This document shows, in pieces, positions 11,241 to 24,238 of a stretch of DNA of 64,000 nt; position 1 is the stretch's first letter; each line of letters starts with the position of its first letter. Below the pieces are notes generated by a model. It was not told the DNA's origin, did not search any database, and saw nothing but the letters and a program-made list of their open reading frames with translations. This DNA comes from Laburnicola sp. R22_1 (Eukaryota; Ascomycota; Dothideomycetes; Pleosporales; Didymosphaeriaceae): assembly GCA_014281115.1 (NCBI GenBank), contig JACONQ010000008.1:1984001-2048000 (forward strand). The letters are read 5' to 3'. Made by a program: the position numbers and the translations under genes.

Positions 11241-14200
11241 TACGTCTTAAAAAGGCTCTACTACCTTAGTAGTAAGCACTAACACAGCTAGCGCAACTAA
11301 GATACAAAAGCTTTATATTAATAATACTCTAGCTACTAGTATATAAAGCATAAACCGCATATTTAGAAAAAATTGAATTAATATTTAGGTTACTACCTTA
11401 AAGAAAGTTTTTTTTTAATTTACCTCTTATTAATTATTTAATATAAGTACGTGCTAATAATAACTAGTTGCAAAGATAGGGAGGTAGGCCTAATATTAGT
11501 TATACTTAATACGCTTAAAGATATTATATAAAAGAACCTTCTAGTATTCTAGACAAAATTAAATATATTTAACCTATAGGCACCTAGGACCTAGTAACTA
11601 ATAAAGATTAGAACAACTAGCGTCCTTTAGATAAAGGTGCAATTATTAGTAGTAGCTAGAGTAATAGAGTAGGATATTATCGCGGCGCACTCTTATATTA
11701 TAATAAAGAGTATATAATCTTCTAATATGCTTACCCTATACTATAGCGCTAATAGATATACTAGATAAATAACTACTAGTACTATATATATCTCTTTATA
11801 AATAATACAGTGTAGCTAATATAGACTCTACCTGTAGCATATTATAAATATAAAAGGTAAGAACTAAAAGTCTTTAAACTAAACTTAGTATAAATTATAC
11901 TAAACTAATAAATAATAAATTCTATACCTATATTATACACTAGCGATAATAGCTTAGATAGCAAATTAGATAACTAAAGGAGGACACTACTATTATAATA
12001 GTTTAATAAGAATATTTTCCTATATAGCAATAGTCTAAATAGTACCCTACTAGAAATAACTAAAAGGAGACGTGAATAGTAGTATAAAGAAATGAGCGTC
12101 TTTCTAAATAATAGCAGCTTAGATAGCCTTTTACTAGCTAAAGAGAGGTAATAATAGTAGTATAAAGAGAAGAGCGGCCCCTAGCAAAGTTATAATTTAG
12201 ATAGTAATCTGTCTTAGAGCAGTTGCGCTTTATTATAATTTAATAATATAAAGAGAACCTACTTATTATTACTATATAATTTGCCTATAACCCTATTACC
12301 TTATTACAGCGCAACACCTATTAATAAGAATAAAGTATAAAATATTATTAAAGCTAATAAAGTTAATATATTTAGAGAAGGAGAATCTTAAAATACTTAA
12401 TATAGTAAGTAGTTACTATAATAATAGCTAAATAAGATTAAGTGTGTACTATAGTAAGTTACTATAACTCTATATAATACTAGAATCTTGCTAATAATTA
12501 TTTATAGAGTAAATATAGGTATTAATACTAAACTTAGCTAGACACGCGCTTATATAATAGAATAGTTATATACTATAATAGCGCAGATATTTATACTTAA
12601 CTAGGCCACACTTATAATATTATATAATATAATTCTATTCCTTGTAATATAGGTCCTTGCTCTAGGCTCTAGAATGCTTCCTTACTAGTAGATAGTATTA
12701 GCTAAGATAGTTATGCAGAGCAAGCGATATAATAGTAGTAGGAATAGGTCTAGTTTTAGCATTAGAAAGTCTTACCCTTATCTAGTAAGGTTAATTATAA
12801 GATACTAGATTATAAGATAGAAAAAGATTATTAATCTTATATAAGAATAAGAAATAGAGAAGCCCTACTTACCTAAAAGAATAGTAGGTCTATATCTAAG
12901 CTAGGTCTAATACCTACTACTATATTCTTACTTAATTTATTCTTAGATATACAACTACTAAATACTATCTAGATATAGCTAGGTTATAATAGTTATAAAT
13001 ACTAGTAGTAACTAGGCAAATATTATATTAAGTATACTATACTAAGCGCTAATAATAATATTTTCTAAACTACTATTTAGACTTACTATTAAATATAAAC
13101 TAGTAAGGCATGTAATAAAGAATAAGCTCTAAAAGTAATATTTATAAGAGGTTAATAAATATTGCATATAGGTAAAAAGAAATAGAAACAAGTCTATAGC
13201 ACGCTTAATAGGTTCTAGATATATAAAATAAAGCCACTAGTTAATCTAACACTTTTCTAGACATTAATAAATAAAGAGCTTGCAAGTATTTATAAAACAC
13301 TATAGCATAGGAATATAGCTAATGGAAATAAGAATGTTAATAAGCTATAGTAGACATATAATATAGTTTTATATAAGGATAGGTTTGTATATAAATATAT
13401 AGACCTAATTAAGAAAATAACTAGTCTAGACCTAGAAGCTATTCTTGCGGACGTAATATACTAGACAATAAGTTCTAAGGCCTAAAGGATATGCATCTTA
13501 CTTATACTATATTTAATTAACTTATAAAGTAAAAAACAATCCTAGTTATTAAGATAGGAAACTTAATATAGAAATATCTAAGAAGCTTATAGATATAGGC
13601 AACACATTCTAGGATAAGGGATATAATATATATTTAATCTAATTATAAACCTTTAGTATACTTTATAAACGCTAAGCTATAAAGGCAAGACTAGATAATA
13701 GGCATCTTAGTGTATATTAAATTATATCTAGAACACTAAGAGAGAATAGGCCTTAAATTGTTACAAACTACCTCTCCTACTTTCTAGCCTAGAAGTCTTA
13801 GTAACTATAATACTAGAAAGAGTTTTATAATCCTAAAAGCGCAAATAAGCATAAGTCTATACTCTAACATTTTATATTTAAGTATAGCCTAAAAGTAGAA
13901 GCTTTATTAAAATCCCTTAAGAAAGGAGCAAAACCTCCTCTATAGCTATATAAAGAAATCGTGTTAATATTTAATATAATCTAGAAAGGCACTATATAGA
14001 CTGCCTGCAAAGCAAAAAAGGCTAGAAATAAGTATATTATACTTAAAGACTCTAAGTTTCTTAGCTATAGTAAGATTATAGCAAATATTATATAGACACT
14101 ATTAATTAAATAAGACAAGCATATATTAAGGCTAGATAAAAAGTCTCTACTAAAGATAGCAAATATAAAACTTATATGGAATAACATTATAATTAAGTAT

Positions 14201-15235
14201 AGCTAGACTAGTAGGGATATACTACAAAATACTATATAGGAAATGTAATAAGAAAAGAAAGTGTGTAGAGTAAAAAAAACGGCAGAAAAATTAATATTAG
14301 CATATTAAAGTCCTATTATTTTCTATATATTATAGGCATAGCACTATTACTTATTAAGTTCTATAATAAGTATAGTATAGATACATATTCTAACTAACTA
14401 TATAATATATATAGTAATCTTTAAGCGTTGCCCTTATTTACTAATTTTAGGAAGGCTATTTAGAGTAATTTAAAGTAGACATACCTATAATAATATCTTA
14501 ATAAGATTAAAATATTAAGGAAAAGTGCATATTCTAGGCTGAACACTAAGAAAAAACTACGCTAGAATAAGATTCTTATTAGGATAGAGATGCTAATTAT
14601 TATATTACTCTACGCTATTATATATATATTATAAATTACAATAATTTACTATACTAATAGTTATAGGGTGTATAAAAACTCCTTAAGAGCCTAGTAAAGA
14701 CTACTAAGAAATTCTAAAATATTAACTAGATTATTAAGGATAAGATATGTACTACTCTTATCTATAATAGGCTAAACTTCCCTAAGCAAACAATAATTAT
14801 TAACGCATTTAATAATATTAATAGCTTATTAAAAGTTATTATAATAAATACTAACCTATATATAGAAGGTGTTAATCTTATAGGTGCAAACTACGTTATT
14901 ATTAAATTGCTAGTGCCTAAAATTAAAAGGTTTAGATAGTTTATCTAATAACTAGTCTAGCTAGGATAGAAGTTAGTTATAAACGCGTAGTTACTCTATA
15001 ATAAGTATAGCTAAGTTAATATAAGGGTAATAGAGTGTAAGTAGTTTTTAGAAAAGGCAAATATAGTTATTGCAAAGAACATAATAGGCGTAAGTAGAGG
15101 TAAGAATTCTAGTAGAGATATTAACCTAGATACTAATGTATCGCAAGGCGTTAAGATAGGATAAGGCTAATAGAAAGGCTAATAGAGGCCACTTAATATA
15201 AAAGAAGTAGCTATAATAGTTAATTAAACAAATTT
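11210..15235 (+). pseudogene. SNF2-helicase-like repeat element, copy 1
   Basis: This segment is colinear with 19030-23641 plus 34059-34400 and therefore repetitive. Heavily RIP-mutated, it still reads as protein on the plus strand if TAA/TAG are taken as former Gln codons. Near 14740-15010 one frame gives a helicase C-terminal module: a DxxxVIIYDRLNFPKQ-like start, NAFNN, then IEGVNLIGANYVII (motif V) and QFIQQLVQLGQ where QxxGRxxRxGQ (motif VI) is expected, then LLYNKYS. This order fits the SNF2 family better than RecQ or DEAD-box proteins. The SNF2 N-terminal half must lie at about 13.2-14.4 kb, but I could not place Walker A or DEAH with confidence. Upstream sequence homologous to the 33-residue repeats of copy 2 is absent. 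Confidence 0.55.
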
Positions 15236-15475
15236 AATAATATGCGTAGTTAAAGTAAATTATAACTATTACTAGAATATAGTAAGTTATAGTAATTTAT
15301 AATTAATATAGGGCGTAGTAGATGGAATTATAACTAGTATTATAATATAGTAAGTTACAGTAATTTAAAATTAAATATATACGCACTTAGAGAGAATTAT
15401 AACTACTACTTAGACGTAGTAAGCTATAGTAATTCTAAAATAATATAAAGCGCACTTAAATAAAGTATATTTATA
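15236..15475 (+). repeat. tail repeats of the helicase element, copy 1
   Basis: Three to four degenerate units of 68/69 bp built on a GTAAGTTATAGTAATTTA core. The same array follows the helicase frame of copy 2 (34411-34735). Confidence 0.75.
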
Positions 15476-16211
15476 TAGTTATCTATATATTATATATAAT
15501 AAGCGCTTTATAGGCATAAAAAGATACACTTTCTAAGCTCTTAATCTAAACTATTCTTTAAAGTGTTCTATAAAGAATATAAAAAGCATATCTAGAATCT
15601 AGATTCTAGCACCTAGAACTCTCTCTCTCTAATATAAGATAAGTATACTACTTCTTTAGTCCTACTCTATAAAAATACTTATATATTATTTAAGTAGTAA
15701 GATACTATTTGCTAGAATGAAGTAATACTATTTAGCAGAGTCTTTATTATAGCATATTTAGCTTTTATTCTTATTAGAATTAAACTAGCGCCTTTGTTCT
15801 ATACTAGCATATCTATTATTTAGATATTTTTAGAATAGTGATAGTAGTAGTAATGTAGGTACTGCTAGTTTAATTAAGATAAGTATAATATTTTAGTAAT
15901 ACTAACTATAACTCTCTAGCTTAATAATTTAATATATTAGAGCTTAAAATAACTACTATATATTCTACACAAGTATTTAATTATAGTGCATATAAGCAAT
16001 TCTAATAATTATAGTATTAGTATACTTTGTGCATAATAGACTTAGAATTATAATTATACCTACTATTAAGTTTCTTTATTTAACTCTATGTGTTTATATT
16101 ATTATTAGTAGACCTACTTAATAGAACTTATTAATATAATACGCTTTCTATAAGATATAAAACTCTAACCCTAATAGCGTAATAGTATAGAACCTAGCTA
16201 GACTATTTAGC
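15476..16211. other. unclassified AT-rich sequence between helicase copies
   Basis: No recognisable gene. It contains a perfect palindrome (CTAGAATCTAGATTCTAG, near 15593) and a (CT)n run near 15620. Confidence 0.5.
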
Positions 16212-17360
16212 TACAACGCAACTGCATTCTATAGCATAATTAATATTATTATATAAGATATAATAAGTACTAAGTATATAAATTTTAACTATCTATAGCT
16301 AAATAAACTATCTAATAATATAAGTGTTAAGCAAATAATACTTAAGTATATTTAAGATCTTCTAGAGTGCAAAGTTATTAGCAACAAAGGTCTTATAAAT
16401 ATAGTTTTTAACGTCCTATAAACTATAGCCTTATTTTACTATTAAGCCTAGTATAGTAGAGTAAAAAAAGACAATATTAATAGTAGATAAAATATACAAG
16501 TGTATAGAATACAGGCTATAACTAGTAGTAGGTAGAACACGCGTATACCTATTCTAGAGCGCTAGCGCCTTATTTAAAACGCATCTATGCTAGTTATAGA
16601 AGAGTCTTCTATAAGATTTAATAATATTCTAGTTACTATATATAATAGGTGCAATAACTAGCTTCTATACCTAGCAATATATATATATACTTAAAGTATC
16701 TAATTTAATAACTAAAAAATAATAAGCTAATATTACAAAAACTAGACTATACTAGTAAGCTTACCTATAAAAGTATTATATATACTAAAAAAAGAAGAAA
16801 AAGAAGAAAAGTAGCTATAGCCTCTAGTTACAAACTATATAATAAGGCTAGATAGTAAAAGTAGCGCTTTGAGTGTATTATTAAGGATATACCTATTCTA
16901 TTTAAGTTGCAGAGTCTTATTTCTAACTAAGCCTATATACTAAAAGAGCGCAGTATAAGGGTATAGCTAGTAATTTTAGTTAATAAGTGTAAGAACCTAG
17001 AAGGTATACTTACCATGTCTAGTTATACTATAATATACTACTAAGTATCCTAGAATAAAAACTTATATAGTATATAAAACTTATTAGATAAACTGCACTA
17101 TAAGGTGTCTCTAAAAATATTCTAATATTAGAATATGGTTAGTAACAAAGATCTCACGTAAGATAATAATATAAGATTATATTTATTACTAAGAATTACA
17201 CTAGAAACTAGAAACCTATATATACCTATACAGCGTAAATATATTAACGCTACTTAGCTAATACTTACTAATAGTTAAGAGTCTATAATAAATTAGTTAG
17301 GTTTGTGTTTATAAATATAACTAACGTTAGAATACTATACGCTAAAGAGAAATAACACTA

Positions 17361-18390
17361 GTTATAGTAACTTACTATGCTATTTATAACTAGACTTCTA
17401 TATTTAGCTAGTATAGCCTTATAGTGTAGGTATATACTACTTATTTATTAAGTTATAGTAGTTTACTATACTATTTACTAGTAGAACCTTATAGGCATAA
17501 TATAATTTAGAAGTGCAAAGATAACTACAAAGTAAGCTAAGAGAAAAATATATTATAGTAATTTACTATACTATTTAAATGCAGAGCTTCTAAAGCCTAA
17601 TATAAGGTTATAGTCTAAAGTAGCTGCAAAGCAAGCTAAGAAAAGGATATATTATAGTAATTTACTATACTATTTAAATATAAAGCTTCTAAAGCATAAT
17701 ATAGATTAGTAGTCTAAGGTAACTATAAAGTAAATTAAGGGAAGAGTAGGTTATAGTAATTTATTATACTATCTAAGAGTAAAGCATTTAAAGCGTGACC
17801 TAGGTTAGTAGTTTAAAGTAACTATGTGGCGTTATATTAACTACCTAGTGGTAGCACAACAAAGGCTTTCATCTTAAATAATATGATAAAAAAAGCAAAG
17901 CCCCCTGCTCAGTACTTAAAAGAGCGTAAAAAAGGTTAAAGTAACTAAAAAGTAAATTAAGGGAAGGGTAGAGTATAGTAATTTATTATACTATTTAAGA
18001 GTAGGGCACCTAAAGCGTAATCTAGATTTATAGTCTAAGGTAGCTACAAAGTAAATTAAGGAAAGGGTAGGTTATAGTAATTTATTATACTATCTAAGAG
18101 TAGGATATTTAAAGCGTAATCTAAGTTAGTAGTCTAAGGTAACTATAAAGTAAATTAAGAGAAAGGTAAGTTATAGTAATTTATTATACTATCTAGGAGT
18201 AGAGCACCTAAAGCGTAATCTAGATTTATAGTCTAAGGTAGCTATAAAGTAAATTAAGAAAAGGGTAGGTTATAGTAATTTATTATACTATCTAAGAGTA
18301 AAGTATCTAAAGTGTAATATAGGTTAGTAGTCTAAGGTAACTATAAAGAAAGCTAAGAGAAGGGTATATTATAGTAATTTATTATAGTAA
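17361..18390 (+). repeat. 99-bp coding tandem repeat, about ten units
   Basis: Units begin near 17361, 17452, 17552, 17651, 17750, 17849 (interrupted), 17972, 18071, 18170, 18269 and 18368. The period is 99 bp in all but the first two, that is 33 codons. Spacing across the interrupted unit is 222 bp, exactly 99 plus the 112-bp R110 insertion and its 11-bp TSD. Each unit encodes an IVIYYTIQ core followed by QSxQSVIQ and SKLRE. The triplet-preserving period argues these were protein repeats. Confidence 0.9.
17824..17935 (+). repeat. short dispersed repeat R110, copy B
   Basis: A full-length 112-bp copy inside the 99-bp array, flanked by an 11-bp perfect direct repeat TTAAAGTAACT (17813-17823 and 17936-17946). 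The array supplies the empty site, so both ends are firm. There are no terminal inverted repeats. Confidence 0.9.
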
Positions 18391-20165
18391 TATATAATAG
18401 CCGCAAAATAAAGTAACCTATAGTAAAGACAGATAGTTAATTGCGCTAGTCTAATTGCACTAGTCTTAGATAAGTTATATAGCTAAGGCACTAGCAAAGT
18501 TAAGTAACTACTAATAGCTACTAATAATAGTAACCTAGAACTAATCCCTCTATGCTATGTAATTATATATATATAATCATACTTATATTTATACTATGCG
18601 TGTAAATATAACTATAATAGGAGTAGCTAAAGATTAGCTAGATATAAAATAGTGTAAGAAGACTATTATAAAGCATCTATAATAGATACTAAAGAATATA
18701 ATTATAAAAGATTTCTAGCTTATTAGATAGAAGATAGAAGTATAATACAGTATAATATAGTAAAATATGCAACTAATAAAATTAATAGATACCTACTGTT
18801 ATTTAATCTAGTATTATAGATAGAAGTATATAAGACTATGCGCAATAATATAATAGTAGAACTATAAGCTAATAAACACTTTAAGATAGTCTGTAAACTT
18901 CTAAACTCTACGCTAAAGAATAAGTAGAAAGCTAGAAAGTAGCGCGAATAGGCTAGACCAAATTTCTAAATAATAGTTCTGTAGTAACAAAACAAAAACA
19001 CAAAGCTATCTAAGACTAAGGTGGATATAATAGACTAAATATAGGTTTATTATAGGGCAATATTATAATAACTTATAAGTTAGAAAGCTTTAGTTACTTT
19101 ATAATAAAATATAGATATAGCTAATATAACAACGCTGTAAGTACTTTATATTAATAATACTTTATACACTAGTACGCGGACTATAAACTATTTATTTAGA
19201 GAGAATAAGAAAAATATTTAGATTACTAATGCAAAGAGGGATGTTTTTAACCTACTTATTATTAAGTATCTAATATAATTATGTACTAATAATAAGCAGA
19301 CGCAATAGTAGAGAGAAGAACCTAACTTAAGTTACACTTAACGCCTTTTAAGATACTATATAAAAGACCCTAAAACTAATATAGAAGCTACTGTACTAAA
19401 TATATTGTATATATAGGCATCTAGAGTTGTGCAACTAATAAAGATTAAGATAACTAGCCTTCTTTTAACAGAGGTGCAACTACTAGTAGTAACTATAGTA
19501 ATAGAATAGGATATTATAATAGCGTAACTACTAGTTACAATATAGGTCTTTTAATATACTTACTCTATACTATAGTACTATTAAATATACTAGATAAATA
19601 ACTTCTAGCACTTTATATATCTCTTTATAAATAATATAGTATAGTTAATATAAACTCTAACTCTAACTTATTATAAATATAGAAAGGTAAAAATTAACAG
19701 TTACTAAATAGAACTTAGTATAAATTATAGTAAATTAACAAATAATAGATCTTACCCCTACATCCTATACTAGCGATAACAGCTTAGACAGCAAATTGGA
19801 CAACTAAAGGAAGACACAATAATAATAATAAAATAAGAAAAGCAATTCTCTAAGTAGCGGCGAGTTAGATAAGTATATAATAATTAGAGAAAGGCAATAA
19901 TAGCAGAATAAGAAGAAAAGCGGCTTTCGCTAAAGCTATAATTTAAATAGTAACCTATCTTAGCCTAGTTATACTTTGTCGCAAACTAATAGTATAAAGA
20001 AAATCTACACACTATTGCTATATATTTTGCTAATACTCTTATTATCTTAATATAATATAATAGCTATTAATAAGAATAAAGTATAAAGGACTATTAATAT
20101 AGCTAGTGCTAATTTATTTAGTAAAGGTAGATTTTAAAATATTAAGTATAGATAGTAATTATTAT

Positions 20166-21413
20166 TAAAGATCTTTATTATATTAAGATTCTAACCAAGA
20201 TTAAATTCGCACTATACACAGAGAGGAGTAAAATAGGAGACACTAAAACCTAGCACCTAGCACATAGTCGTAGTAACAAAATATATATAAAATAATATTA
20301 ATTTTATTATTAATATTTTGCATGGCAATATTATTAATAGTAGTTAATAAATAGTCTACTATCTAGTATAACTAAGTTATATATTATCTCTTAACTAGTA
20401 GAGTATTAGAGAGCTATAGTAGACTGCAAAGTTGTAACTATAGGAGCAGTGTAGGCAATAGGACGCTTAACTATAGTTTAGTTATTGCACTTATAATCTA
20501 CTAGCTATAGTATAACTATAGTTTACTATACGCACTGCGTATAAAGTTTGTCTACTCTTATAATATTAGCGACGCCTAGTATACTAAATCTTTACCTTTA
20601 ACTTATATAACACTAAGTCGTTTAAATCTAAATACCTCTTTATTATATACAACAACGCGATACCTTTCTAGCGTCCTAAGAGTGTGTTGTCTAATACCCA
20701 CAGTTAGATAGCTGCTAGAGAATTTAAAACTAGTATAGACAACTAGCTAGATAATATTAGCTATCTAGCCTATCTACTATAAGATTAGGTTTAAAAGGCA
20801 AGGCTGCTAGAGAACTAAATTAATTATAATTATACTATTCTAGAGGTTATTTCTAATAATCTATTTAGAATATATATAATCTTTGCATAACTCTAAATTT
20901 TTAAGTGCTAGATTATTCTTTTATATAAAGATCTAGAAAGAAATATAGTAATCTTTATAAGAAAATAATAGCACCTTACTATTATATTGCTAGCAAGGCT
21001 AGAGAATAGGCTAAGATATAGTAGTAAGGGTCTATTAGAGGAGAGGTAGATATTTCTTATATATTACTAGAGCGCATACGCGCAGCTATAGTAGAAGAAG
21101 CTTCTAGTAGTAGTTAAGATTATATAGACGTATAAGAATAATAAGACATAAGGGTAGTAGTAGTAGTAGAAGTATAGAGGAGATAGGCGATAATAGTAAG
21201 GTCCTAGAGAGATGGTATATAGCTCGCTAGTTACGAGAGAAGATTTACTATAAAGGAGTAGTATAATAGTTAGGTTAGTTACTATTATAATTATTATTAT
21301 TATTATTACTATAAAAAATATTATTAAAGAAATTATTAATTATGTAATATAGTGGTTAGTTAAGTAGCCAGCCCAGAAATATATAATATTACGGATTGAC
21401 CCTAGGAGAGAGA
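20166..21413 (+). repeat. short element SE14, copy 2 (1248 bp)
   Basis: Flanked by a perfect 14-bp direct repeat ATAGTAATTATTAT (20152-20165 and 21414-21427); helicase copy 1 supplies the uninterrupted site. It starts TAAAGATC and ends GGATTGACCCTAGGAGAGAGA. The interior is coding-like in patches but shows no domain I know; small GA-rich and TAG-triplet runs lie near 21100-21220. The end differs between copies in a short purine-rich tail (GGAGAGAGA, GGAGAAGAAT, GGGGAGAA). Confidence 0.88.
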
Positions 21414-24057
21414 ATAGTAATTATTATAATAATAGCTAGCTAAGACGTAGTGTGTACTATAGTAAGTTACTATAACTCTATATAATAGTAGAATCTTGCT
21501 AATAATTATCTATAGAGCAAATGTGACTATTAATATTAATCTTAGCTAGGCACGCACTTATATAATAGAACAGTTATACGCTATAATAGTGTAGATAGTT
21601 ATACTTAACTATGCTACGCTTATAATATTATATAATATAATTATATTCCCTATAATATAGGCCCTTACTCTAGGTTCTATAATGGTTTCCTACTAGTAGA
21701 TAGTATTAGCTAAAATAGTTCTACAGAGCAAGTAGTATAGTAGTGATAGTAATAGGTCTAGTTCTAGCGTTAGGAAGTCTTACCCTTGTCTAGTAAGGTT
21801 AATTATAGGGTCCTAGATTATAAGATAGAGAATAATTATTAACCTTACGTAAAAATATAAAATAGGCAAGTTATCTACTTAAACGAGTAGTAGGTCTATG
21901 CCTAAGATAAAACTAATACCTACTACTACGTCTTTGCTTAGCTAATTTATAAATATATAACTACTAAATACTAATAGAATATAGCTAGATTATAATAGTT
22001 GCGAACACTAGTAATAACTAGAGAAATATTATCTTAAGCCTACTATACTAAGTGTAGATAGCAAAATTTTCTAACTACTATTTAGGCTTACTATTATATA
22101 TAAACTAATAAGATATATTATAAAAAACTAGCTTAAAGAGCAATATATATAAGAGCTTAACAACTATTATAGATATATAGAAAGAAAGTGGCAATAAACC
22201 TATAGTATACTTAATAACTTTTAGCCACTATTATAGATATAGCTAGTTAACCTAACGCTATTCTAGGCGTTAATAGATAAAGAGTTAGCTAGTATTTATA
22301 GAACCTTATAGTATAATAACATAGCTAAAGAGATAAAGACTATTACAAACTATAGTAGATACGTAATATAGCGTATTGTATACTATAAGATTTACAATAA
22401 CTTATAATAATAATAGTACTAAAATATCTAGCCTAGATACTAAAGCTATTTTAACTAATATAATAAAGTAAGTAGTAAGTCTAGAGGCTTATTATGAATT
22501 ACTTCTTACACTTTATTACCTAAATATCTTAGTAATTAAGATATATAGGATAATTTTATAATTCTAAAAGCGTAAGAATATATAAGTTTATACTCTAACA
22601 CCTTGCCTTTAAGTATAGCCTATAAATAGTAGCTATAGTAAATACTAGTATAAGAGGGATAAAACCTTCCCTATAGCTATATAAAAAATACTATGTACTT
22701 TTAATATACTTTAGAAAGGTGGTATATAGGCTGCTTATAGAGTAAAAAGATAGAAAAGAAGTATACTATGCTTAAAGACTATAGGTTTCTTAAATATAGC
22801 AAGGTTATAGTAAATATTATACAGATAATATTAATTAAACGCAATAAACATATATAGAGGCTAGATAAAAAGCCTCTACTAAAAATAGCGAATATTAAAC
22901 TTATTTAGAAGAATATTATTATTAAATATAACTAAATAAGTAGGGATATAATGCAAAACGTTATTTAGTTAGTAAATAAAGAAAAAAAGCGTCTAGAGTA
23001 TAAGGAAAAGGTAGAATAATTAATATTAGATATTAAAGTCTTACTATAACCTATTTATTATAGGCACAGCACTATTACTTATTAAATTTTATAATAAGTA
23101 TAATATAGATATATATTCTAACTAATTGCAAAGTATTTCTAGTAATCTTAAAGTATTACTTTTATTTACTAATTTTAGTAAGGCTATTAAGAGTAATTTA
23201 AAGTAGGCATATATATAATAGTATATGTAGAAAATTAAGGTATTAAGGAAAAGCACGCGTTTAGGGCTTTACTCTAATAGGAAGCTGCGCTAAAATAAGA
23301 TTATAATTAAGATAAAGATACTAATAATTATATTACTTAATACTATTATATATATATTATAAATTGTAATAAGTTATTATGCTAATAGCTATAGGGTATG
23401 TAAAAGCTCCTTAAGAGTTAAGTAAACATTACTAAGAAGTTTTACACTATTATCTAGATTATCTAGAATAAGATATATATTGCACTTATCTATAGTAGGA
23501 TAAGCTTTCCTAAGCAAAGGATAATTATTAACATATTTAACAGCGTTAATAGCTTATTAAGAGTTATTATAATAACTATAAACTTAGATACTAAGGGTAT
23601 TAACCTTATAAATATAAACTATATTATTATAGAATTACTAGATCGCATTATTTATTTAGTGTTAATTACCTTTTTTAATATTTTTTTAATTTAAGCCTGC
23701 GTAGGTTAGGATAGAAAGGCTGCACTAGTATAGCGCCTAAAAATATAGTCTACTAGTCTTCACTAACGTAATAATAGTTTATAAGGACAGTTTATAAACT
23801 ACGCACTTATCTTCTAATTATCTATAAGCGTTATAATATCTATTAAGTTACTTAAAGCATATATAAAACCCTAAGCTCTATTATTACTATTATTAGTAAT
23901 TGCGCTATATTTGCGCGCTACTACGCAGCACACTTATATAATACGCTTACTAGCTTACTATCTAATACTATAACTATAAGAATTTAATACATCTCTATAA
24001 CGCTTTCCTCTTCTAGTAACTTATTAATAAATACCTTTTCTTGCCCCTTAACCTTAC

Positions 24058-24238
24058 TGTTACAATGCGTCCCCTGTGGCAGCGTAATCCCCTAGTTGCC
24101 CTAGACTAGCCTAGATTAGCCTTGGCTAGGTTAGAGTTTTCTTCTTAGGCCTTATAGCCTTTAGACCTACTTTCCTTTTTTTAAGAGATTGCCTTAGTAG
24201 TGAATTAATAGATTAAGTATTATACCCACAATCTTATA
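24058..24238 (+). repeat. 5' LTR of chromovirus 1
   Basis: 181 bp, starting TGTTACAATGCGTCCCC. It is nearly identical to 33134-33314 apart from C/T and G/A differences, for example its end CTTATA against CTTACA. Confidence 0.92.

Larger units (their letters stand above)
16212..23641 (+). pseudogene. giant SNF2-helicase-like protein with 33-residue repeats, copy 2
   Basis: From about 16781 to 20165 one plus frame runs for some 1,100 codons in which I found TAA and TAG but no TGA, as expected if CAA/CAG codons were converted by RIP. An upstream block (16212-16680) is coding-like in another frame. Order along the frame: basic segment (KKRRKRR), a non-repetitive part, about ten 33-residue repeats (consensus around SKLREGQVIVIYYTIQEQS), roughly 500 residues without known domains, a Ser/Asp/Gln-rich linker (SDNSLDSKLDNQRK, 19780), and then the helicase region from 21.4 kb. 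The frame is interrupted by R110 copy B (a frame-preserving 123 bp with its TSD), by SE14 copy 2, and at 23641 by a 10.4 kb nested insertion; the C-terminus resumes at 34059. The function of the repeats is unknown. Confidence 0.55.

Noticed and set aside
17361..18390. CRISPR array
   Set aside because: The 99-bp units are contiguous with no unique spacers, coding in frame, and the genome is fungal.
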